A program made the translations under genes and the position numbers. The notes beneath the pieces were generated by a model. It was not told the DNA's origin and ran no database searches. It saw nothing but the letters and a program-made list of their open reading frames with translations. Shown piece after piece: positions 1 to 5,007 of a stretch of 6,026 nucleotides of DNA (positions are counted from its first letter, which is position 1; every line of letters begins with the position of its first letter). The DNA comes from Desulfobacterales bacterium (GTDB lineage: Bacteria > Desulfobacterota > Desulfobacteria > Desulfobacterales > Desulfobacteraceae), in assembly GCA_022361135.1 (NCBI GenBank), contig JAKSBM010000205.1, positions 1 through 6,026 of the forward strand, written 5' to 3'.

Positions 1-550
1 ACCGGGTATTGGTCTGGTTCAGGACATGGGTGGGGGTATGATCAATGTCCAGGAGGATGGCGTCGAATTTCCGACCGGGGGCTTCGGGATCAAAGCCGAC
101 GGCGGTTTCCCGGGACCGGGCAAAGAAGTCTGCCTGGGTAAGGCGGCACCGACCATCCTGGGCCAGTGTGGTTCCCAGGGGAAGCAATCCCTTCCGATGC
201 CATTCAATGACGGCATCCATGTATTCCACCACCACCAGGGAACGGACCGCTGGATTTTCCAACACCGTGGCCGCCGTATATCCCAGCCCCAGGCCTCCCA
301 CCACCACATCCAGATGGCCTCCTCCATGGGCCTGGGAATCTTCATCCACGGAATTTCCTTCCAGGGCAGCCAGGCCCAGCTTGGCCAATTGGACCTCGGA
401 TTCATAGAACAGGCTGGACATGAGAAAATACTCCCCCAGCTTCACCTCATAGATATCCACCCCCGGAAGTTGAACCGATTGCCTGCGCCGTAGAATCAAT
501 TCCCCCAAAGGAGTTTCCCGATAATCCAATTCCTCAAAATTTAAACCCAT
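1..550 (-). CDS. Spermidine-synthase-like SAM-binding protein (3' part missing at window edge)
   Basis: Reading leftward from an ATG at 550-548, an open frame of 183 codons reaches the window edge without a stop, so the C-terminus is missing. A clear ribosome binding site, GGAGG, lies six bases before the ATG, which supports this start. The product shows a class I SAM-binding fold of the spermidine-synthase type: a glycine loop VVVGGLGLGYTA at residues 82-93, an acidic residue ending strand 2 (LVVVEYMDAVIEWH, Glu109), an acidic DFF at 141-143, and LLDIDHTP at 167-173. The N-terminal part (YEVKLGEYFLMSSLFYESE) matches the substrate-lid region of proteins often annotated 'spermidine synthase'. 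The glycine loop lacks the Asp of the GGGDGG motif of true spermidine synthases, so polyamine synthesis is not assured; it may be an uncharacterised methyltransferase or aminopropyltransferase. It is divergent from gntR and separated from it by 554 bases, so a link to the amine cassette is not implied. Family assignment is firm, function is not. Confidence 0.85.
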   Translation of the reverse strand, partial: MGLNFEELDYRETPLGELILRRRQSVQLPGVDIYEVKLGEYFLMSSLFYESEVQLAKLGLAALEGNSVDEDSQAHGGGHLDVVVGGLGLGYTAATVLENPAVRSLVVVEYMDAVIEWHRKGLLPLGTTLAQDGRCRLTQADFFARSRETAVGFDPEAPGRKFDAILLDIDHTPTHVLNQTNTR

Positions 551-978
551 TGTCCGCCTCCGATTAAAAGGGATCTCCCCTGTATTTTCTGCATTAAATT
601 CTTTTATCCGTCACACCATTAAGATGATCTTTTAATTTTCCATTCCAACGAGGACAACGCCCTCCAACCGTCGCGGGTAAGGGATGGAATTCCCAGAAAC
701 ATAACACAGCACCTGATTTAGTGCACACCCATTGATGCGCCGGAGATATGGGCCCGGACATTCAAAGCCCGGAATGGAAGCTGTAATGATCCACCGCCAC
801 GGATTCAGAAAAGGCGGCGGAACAGGTGAAGGCATTTCACCCACAGGGGACAATTGGTGACAACAAAAAATTTTAACAGCCATTGGGCGTTTTGGTATCA
901 ACACTTTGGGGGGAATGGAAATAGATTGCCATGTATTATCCGGCCCGGTACTCCGCTGAAACCCATTGGGAATATGTA

Positions 979-1024
979 TTTTTTCTCCTTTTTTTCTACT
1001 AAATCAGAAAAAGAATAGGAAAAA
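979..1024. repeat. Imperfect A/T-tract inverted repeat upstream of gntR
   Basis: A T/C-rich left arm (979-997) pairs with an A/G-rich right arm (1006-1024) around an 8-base loop (998-1005). Of 19 positions, 15 are Watson-Crick pairs, two are G-T wobbles (990/1013 and 984/1019) and two mismatch (988/1015 and 987/1016). The runs T6 (979-984), T7 (989-995), AAA (1001-1003), A5 (1008-1012) and A5 (1020-1024) recur at roughly one helical turn, which is the pattern of intrinsically bent DNA. It ends just before the likely gntR promoter, so it could act as an UP-like or bending element. No transcript is shown by the sequence, and a strong terminator is unlikely because the stem is almost all A-T. 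Confidence 0.5.
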
Positions 1025-1029
1025 CCTCC

Positions 1030-1058
1030 TTGCTTTACACTTGCATGTAATATATTAC
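1030..1058 (+). promoter_or_regulatory. Candidate gntR promoter
   Basis: A sigma70-like pair can be drawn with TTGCTT at 1030-1035 and TATTAC at 1053-1058, separated by 17 bases; the -10 box matches the consensus at four of six positions. An overlapping lac-like TTTACA at 1034-1039 is an alternative -35 box, with TACATA at 1056-1061 after a 16-base spacer. Both choices place the perfect palindrome at 1045-1060 over the spacer and -10 box, where a bound repressor would block polymerase. The exact pair is uncertain. Confidence 0.4.
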
Positions 1059-1060
1059 AT
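1045..1060. promoter_or_regulatory. Perfect 16-bp palindrome, candidate operator of the GntR regulator
   Basis: The sequence ATGTAATATATTACAT is its own reverse complement. Past one mismatched pair (1044/1061) two more pairs match, giving an imperfect 22-bp palindrome at 1042-1063. It sits 44 bases before the gntR start codon and over the candidate promoter. FCD-type GntR regulators bind short A/T-rich palindromes, often over their own promoters, so autoregulation is the natural reading; that step is inference. Confidence 0.6.
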
Positions 1061-1104
1061 ACAGAATTTAAAATTCAAAACACAGCATAGAAGAGAGGGA
1101 TTAA

Positions 1105-1767
1105 ATGGAAAAACTCGCAAAAATCGAAAAGCCGGCCCCCCTTTCCACCATTGCATACAATGCCCTTCGGGAGTCCATCCTATCGTTCCATTTAGAGCAG
1201 GGGACCATATATAATGAAGTGGCTGTGTCTCAAAACCTAGGGTTATCCAGAACCCCGGTGAGGGAAGCATTATTAAAGCTGGCAGCCCAGGGCATGGTCA
1301 CCTTCCTCCCCAGAAAAGGATTCATTGTTACCTCATACACATTGGAAGATGTGGAAGAAATTTTTGAACTTCGCGGCATGATCGAAACATCCGTGGCGCG
1401 AAAAGTGGCCCGCTCCATCACCCCGGCATCCTTGGACACGCTGAAATCGTATATATCCATTCAAAAAAAAGCGGCCAGGGAAAAAGATCATTATCAATTC
1501 ATGATCAGCGACCGGGAATTCCACAATTACTTCTTCAAATTGGCCAATAATTCCAGGCTATTAACAATTACAGACAATTTCCAGGATATGTGTCACCTCA
1601 TGGGAACCAATGTCTTGCGAGATGAAACAAATTACAAAAAAACCATCCATGAACATGAACAGATCGTATCGGCCTTGAAAGCCCATGATCCGGAAAATGC
1701 GGAAAAAACGGTGAAACGCCATCTGTCCATGGTCAAGGAAATCGTCAAAATGACGCTGAAAGAATGA
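1105..1767 (+). CDS. GntR-family transcriptional regulator with FCD ligand-binding domain
   Basis: The 220-residue product is a typical length for the FadR subfamily of GntR regulators, cytoplasmic dimers that bind DNA and release it when a small carboxylate or related ligand binds. Residues about 11-78 form the winged helix-turn-helix; the recognition helix carries the hallmark SRTPVREALLKL (48-59), followed by the wing (VTFLPRKGFIVT). Residues about 83-213 are the all-helical FCD domain. Its metal-binding set is visible as Asp136 and His140 (DREFHNYFF), His184 (HEHEQI) and His206 (KRHLSMV), so a metal-assisted carboxylate ligand is likely. The ATG at 1105 is preceded by GAGAGGG (1093-1099) with good spacing. 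It lies 73 bases upstream of the methyltransferase gene on the same strand, so it is the probable local regulator of the amine cassette and perhaps of itself through the 1045-1060 palindrome. The effector cannot be named from sequence. Confidence 0.93.
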   Translation: MEKLAKIEKPAPLSTIAYNALRESILSFHLEQGTIYNEVAVSQNLGLSRTPVREALLKLAAQGMVTFLPRKGFIVTSYTLEDVEEIFELRGMIETSVARKVARSITPASLDTLKSYISIQKKAAREKDHYQFMISDREFHNYFFKLANNSRLLTITDNFQDMCHLMGTNVLRDETNYKKTIHEHEQIVSALKAHDPENAEKTVKRHLSMVKEIVKMTLKE

Positions 1768-1793
1768 GGGTATACCCTTTAAAATGAGGGTAT
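1763..1793 (+). repeat. 11-bp direct repeat with embedded palindrome before the methyltransferase gene
   Basis: AATGAGGGTAT occurs at 1763-1773 and again at 1783-1793, with starts exactly 20 bases apart, close to two helical turns. The first copy overlaps the gntR stop codon and runs into a perfect 12-bp palindrome AGGGTATACCCT (1767-1778). This gives three GGGTAT half-sites: two direct and one inverted. They lie just upstream of a TAAAAT -10-like box, a position suited to an activator or repressor site for the methyltransferase-transporter operon. The motif differs from the 1045-1060 palindrome, so it may serve a second regulator. Confidence 0.5.
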
Positions 1794-1819
1794 TGGAATA
1801 TCAGTACGACAAATAAAAT
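1793..1819 (+). promoter_or_regulatory. Candidate promoter of the methyltransferase-BCCT operon
   Basis: TAAAAT at 1814-1819 matches the -10 consensus at five of six positions. The best upstream hexamer is TTGGAA at 1793-1798, but the spacer is only 15 bases, shorter than optimal. A good -10 with a poor or badly spaced -35 is what an activator-dependent promoter often looks like, and the direct repeats lie immediately upstream. Read-through from gntR is also possible, since no terminator separates the genes. Confidence 0.35.
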
Positions 1820-1827
1820 TTAGCAAA

Positions 1828-1832
1828 AGGAG
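1828..1832 (+). promoter_or_regulatory. Ribosome binding site fixing the GTG start of the methyltransferase
   Basis: AGGAG stands eight bases before the GTG at 1841, within an A-rich leader. The first in-frame ATG is far inside the conserved N-terminal region, so this site decides in favour of the GTG start. Confidence 0.75.
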
Positions 1833-1840
1833 AAGTTAGA

Positions 1841-3286
1841 GTGAAGCCCCAAGTGCAATTTCTATCTGAGAAAGAAATACAAAACATTCATGCCAGTTCC
1901 TTGAAAATTTTAAGTACGACCGGGATGCATTTCCCAGCCCAAGAAGCATTGGCAGCCTTTGAAAAAGCAGGTTGCCGCATCCAAGATTCCGATCGGGTTC
2001 TCATTCCATCCGAATTGGTTGCGGACGCTTTGAAAAAAGTTCCCAAACGCAATGAGGTTACCCTGTACGGAAGAGACCCTCAATTCGACGTCAAATTCAC
2101 CCAGCACATCCCTTCCCTGTCCTGTATGACCATGGCCACCAATGTCATGGATCCCCATTCCCTGGAAAAACGGGCGGCCACCAATGAAGATCTGGCCCAC
2201 TTGACCCGGCTGGCCCACGACATGGAATGCGTTGCCGTAAACGGCGGCCTTGTCACGCCCCAGGAGGTACCCGGCGCCGTCAATGACTGGTACACATGGG
2301 CAACCTGCATGAAAAACACAACCAAGCATATCACCGGGGGTGTCTATGGGTATCAGGGCGTTCTGGACGCAATTGAAATGGGAGCCATTGCCTGTGGGAG
2401 CAAAGAAAAATTTCTGGAACGCCCCTTTATTTCAGGCTGGGTTTTAACCATTCCCCCCTTGGATATGGATACAGCCTCCCTGGAAGCCATGATTGAAATG
2501 AACAGACACCACATCCCCATCATGCTCAGTTCAGGTCCCATCCTCGGCACCACGTCTCCGGTGACCATTGCCGCCACCCTGGCACAGGCCCATGCTGAAA
2601 TCCTGGCCTGCATTACCCTGGCCCAACTCATCAAGCCGGGCGCGCCCGTTGTATATACGAGTTTTGCCCGGGGAATGAACATGAAGACCTCCAATATTTC
2701 CATGGCCGGTCCGGAATTTGCCGTATTAAAGGCATGCATGAGCCAGATGGGCCTTTCCCTGGATCTCCCCATCCGCATGCCCTCCATGCTTCGCGATTCC
2801 AAAGTATTGGATGCCCAGGCCGGATTTGAAACCGGAATGGTGGGCACACTGTCTTCATTTGGTGCGGACATCATGGACTCCATGCAGTTGGATACAGATT
2901 TGGTCGTGGATTATGCAGATGTCGTTTTCTGCAACGACGCCATGGCAAACATCCGCCATGCCCTGCGTGATCTGGATGTGAATGAAGATACCCTGGCCCT
3001 GGATGTCATTGATGAAATTGGTCCCCGCGGCACCTTCCTGGGACATAGACACACCTTTAAAAATTTCAAAACCGAACTCCTCCATTCCGACGTTATGGAT
3101 CACAACAATTGGGAACGATGGGAACAACTGGGTGCAAAGGACATCCGCCAGGTTTGCCTGGAAAAAGTCAAGGGTATGATGGAAGAGGAAAAGGAACCCT
3201 TCCTGACCCCGGAACAGGAAGCCGCCATTGATGCCATCGTAGAGAAGGCAAGCCAGGATCTCGCACAGCCCGACTCAGCCGCCTAA
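1841..3286 (+). CDS. MttB-superfamily (trimethylamine/glycine betaine-type) corrinoid methyltransferase, non-pyrrolysine
   Basis: The 481-residue product belongs to the MttB superfamily (COG5598, PF06253), soluble TIM-barrel enzymes that transfer a methyl group from a quaternary or tertiary amine to the Co(I) of a partner corrinoid protein. Supporting signatures are the N-terminal SLKILSTTGMHFP (20-32), HITGG (163-167), the barrel segment SSGPILGTTSPVTIA (230-244) followed by LAQAHAEILACITLAQLIKPGAPVVY (247-272), SKVLDAQAGFE (320-330) and the C-terminal NWERWEQLGAKDI (423-435). The frame has no internal amber codon, so it is the pyrrolysine-free type, whose studied members (MtgB, MtpB, MtcB, MtyB) demethylate glycine betaine, proline betaine, carnitine or gamma-butyrobetaine. 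Length is normal. The substrate cannot be read from sequence. It lies between a GntR regulator and a BCCT transporter that begins 29 bases downstream, so co-transcription with the transporter is likely. The partner corrinoid protein and the methylcorrinoid:tetrahydrofolate methyltransferase are not in the window and must be encoded elsewhere. Confidence 0.92.
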   Translation: MKPQVQFLSEKEIQNIHASSLKILSTTGMHFPAQEALAAFEKAGCRIQDSDRVLIPSELVADALKKVPKRNEVTLYGRDPQFDVKFTQHIPSLSCMTMATNVMDPHSLEKRAATNEDLAHLTRLAHDMECVAVNGGLVTPQEVPGAVNDWYTWATCMKNTTKHITGGVYGYQGVLDAIEMGAIACGSKEKFLERPFISGWVLTIPPLDMDTASLEAMIEMNRHHIPIMLSSGPILGTTSPVTIAATLAQAHAEILACITLAQLIKPGAPVVYTSFARGMNMKTSNISMAGPEFAVLKACMSQMGLSLDLPIRMPSMLRDSKVLDAQAGFETGMVGTLSSFGADIMDSMQLDTDLVVDYADVVFCNDAMANIRHALRDLDVNEDTLALDVIDEIGPRGTFLGHRHTFKNFKTELLHSDVMDHNNWERWEQLGAKDIRQVCLEKVKGMMEEEKEPFLTPEQEAAIDAIVEKASQDLAQPDSAA

Positions 3287-3315
3287 AGCGCCCCCATAAC
3301 ATAAAGGATCAAACC

Positions 3316-4875
3316 ATGTCTGACATCCCCACCGACACCCGTGATGCGTCCGGAAAAACGGACCTGCCTGTTTTCCTCATAAGCACTGGTTTTCTTGTAT
3401 TATTTGTTGTTTTATCCCTCATCAATGTTGATTTTGTTACCCAATGCGTCAATGTGGCCCAACGCTTTTCCACCACCTATTTTGGCGCCATCTGGCAACT
3501 ACTTCTCTTTGTCACCTTTTTGATCGCCGTATATCTGGCCTTCTCTCCCTACGGATCCGTCCGGGTCGGCGGCCTTAAAGCGCCTGAAACCTCAAGTTTC
3601 AGATGGATTTCCATGATCATGTGCGCCCTCCTGGCCGGTGGCGGAGTTTTCTGGTCTTCGGCGGAACCCATGTACCATTTCCTAACACCGCCCCCCACAT
3701 TCCCAGGCGTTGCCGGATCAACGGCAGAAGCCGTACCCGCAGCCCTGGCACAATGTTATCTGCACTGGGGATTTTTAGCCTGGGCCATACTGGGAACCCT
3801 GGGAACCATCGTTCTCATGTATGCCTGCTACCATAAGGGAATGCCCATGAAACCCCGGGCCCTGCTCTATCCGGTGGTGGGCAAAAAAGGGGTGGAATCC
3901 TGGTTGGGAACCCTGGTGGATTCAGCCTCCATCATTGCCGTGGCGGCCGGCACCATCGGCCCCATCGGGTTTCTGGGATTACAGCTCAGTTATTCCCTCC
4001 AATATCTGTTGGGAATTCCCGATGTATACTCCAGTCAGCTCGGCGTCATCGTCGTCATCACCCTGATCTATACCCTAACGGCCATCACGCCCATTTATAA
4101 AGGGATCAATCTCCTGAGTAAAATCAATGTCCTCATTGCCATTGGTCTCATGGCATTTATCATGGTCGTTGGCCCCGGCCGATTCATCATTGATCAATTT
4201 TTCACGGCATTCGGTCTCTACCTCCAGGATTTCGTACGGATCAGTCTGGACCGCAGCAACACCCAGTGGCTGGGTTGGTGGACCATATTTTACTGGGGCT
4301 GGTTTTTGGGATACGGCCCCATGATGGCCATTTTTGTCACCCGGATATCCAGGGGCAGAACCATTCGGGAAATCATGCTCACCGTGGCCGTCATTGCCCC
4401 GGTGGTCACCAATGTCTGGTTCACCGTATTGGGCGGTGCAGGTATCCATTATGAACTCTTGAATCCAGGTTCGGTTTCTTCGGCATTGAAGGAATCGGGA
4501 CTGCCGGCGGCATTGCTGGCCATTGTGGGCCAGTTGCCCCTTTCCACCATCCTGATTCCCGTGGCATTGATTCTGGTGGTTCTCTTCCTGGTCACCACGG
4601 GGGCCGGAATGACCTATTCCATTGCCATTTCCGTCACCGGAGATGAAAACCCGCCGGTATGGGTTCGCCTCCTCTGGGGTATCCTCATGGGAGCAATGGC
4701 AGCCTTGCTGATAAAGATCGGAGACGGGGGCATTAAGGCACTCCAGGCATTCATCATTGTCTCGGCCGTGCCCGTGGGTCTATTCTATATTCCCCAACTC
4801 TGGACCGGAGTCCAATGTGCGGCAAAGCTTGCCCGCATTGAAAATCAATCCGCACCGAACCACCCCCCCAAATAA
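3316..4875 (+). CDS. BCCT-family (betaine/carnitine/choline) transporter, divergent substrate box
   Basis: The 519-residue product is an inner-membrane carrier with about twelve hydrophobic spans (roughly 18-38, 56-78, 97-115, 145-172, 199-228, 241-262, 270-288, 319-342, 353-375, 397-432, 446-466, 473-495). Family marks are FWSSAEPMYHF (112-122), HWGFLAW (150-156), the BCCT signature region WWTIFYWGWF (321-330) and TRISRGRTIRE (342-352). The ATG at 3316 follows AAGGA (3304-3308) at seven bases. By hand alignment to BetP, Trp151 and Trp156 match aromatic-box Trp189 and Trp194, but Tyr197 is Leu159 and Trp374 is Phe330; the GMGIG stretch of span 3 reads LLAGG. The tails are short (about 17 and 24 residues), without the long C-terminal osmosensing helix of BetP, so nutrient uptake is more likely than osmotic control. 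It follows the methyltransferase gene by 29 bases and probably supplies its substrate. The altered box suggests a ligand other than glycine betaine; family assignment is firm, ligand is open. Confidence 0.93.
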   Translation: MSDIPTDTRDASGKTDLPVFLISTGFLVLFVVLSLINVDFVTQCVNVAQRFSTTYFGAIWQLLLFVTFLIAVYLAFSPYGSVRVGGLKAPETSSFRWISMIMCALLAGGGVFWSSAEPMYHFLTPPPTFPGVAGSTAEAVPAALAQCYLHWGFLAWAILGTLGTIVLMYACYHKGMPMKPRALLYPVVGKKGVESWLGTLVDSASIIAVAAGTIGPIGFLGLQLSYSLQYLLGIPDVYSSQLGVIVVITLIYTLTAITPIYKGINLLSKINVLIAIGLMAFIMVVGPGRFIIDQFFTAFGLYLQDFVRISLDRSNTQWLGWWTIFYWGWFLGYGPMMAIFVTRISRGRTIREIMLTVAVIAPVVTNVWFTVLGGAGIHYELLNPGSVSSALKESGLPAALLAIVGQLPLSTILIPVALILVVLFLVTTGAGMTYSIAISVTGDENPPVWVRLLWGILMGAMAALLIKIGDGGIKALQAFIIVSAVPVGLFYIPQLWTGVQCAAKLARIENQSAPNHPPK

Positions 4876-4882
4876 AACAAAC

Positions 4883-4909
4883 GGCGCACCGCCACGGTGG
4901 TGGTGCGCC
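4883..4909. terminator. Stem-loop after the BCCT gene (no T-tract on the plus strand)
   Basis: An 11-bp stem pairs 4883-4893 with 4899-4909 around a 5-base loop, with one G-T wobble at 4891/4901 and a GC-rich base. It begins seven bases after the BCCT stop codon. On the plus strand it is followed by ATCCAAACCG rather than a run of T, so it is not a classical intrinsic terminator in the operon direction. Read on the minus strand it is followed by GTTTGTTTTATTTG, which is more terminator-like, but no leftward gene ends here. It may protect the 3' end of the operon transcript or lower expression of the downstream transporter. Confidence 0.5.
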
Positions 4910-5007
4910 ATCCAAACCGAACCACGGGTTTGAATCATAAAAAAGTCTCCGTAACGGCCATGGGGCGATCGGATTTCATTTTTACCATCTATTTCAGGTT
5001 GAACAAC

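Larger units (their letters stand above)
551..1104. other. Divergent intergenic region without a convincing gene
   Basis: This 554-base gap separates the leftward methyltransferase-like gene from the rightward gntR. Up to about 960 it has ordinary base composition, and I found no RNA gene, repeat family or insertion-sequence end in it. One leftward open frame of 90 codons (904-632, GTG start) lies here, but it has no ribosome binding site and no recognisable domain. The stretch 621-631 is a short palindrome (AAGAT-g-ATCTT) upstream of the leftward gene; I see no convincing -35/-10 pair for that gene. From about 975 the sequence becomes very A/T-rich and carries the control features of gntR listed separately. 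The length is generous for two simple promoters, so a small RNA or a decayed gene remains possible. Confidence 0.6.

Noticed and set aside
19..405. Minus-strand 128-codon frame rich in Trp and Pro
   Set aside because: It is an out-of-frame shadow of the methyltransferase-like gene on the same strand.
26..493. Plus-strand open frames (155 and 120 codons) opposite the left-edge gene
   Set aside because: They are antisense to a frame with a clear SAM-binding domain and a good ribosome binding site; their translations are low-complexity and match no family I know.
2353..2883. Minus-strand 176-codon frame inside the methyltransferase gene
   Set aside because: It is antisense to a conserved MttB-family gene, Met- and Ser-rich as expected for a shadow, and has no domain of its own.
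1841..3286. Possible pyrrolysine (amber) codon in the MttB homologue
   Set aside because: The frame is open from GTG to TAA with family motifs to the C-terminus and no in-frame TAG.
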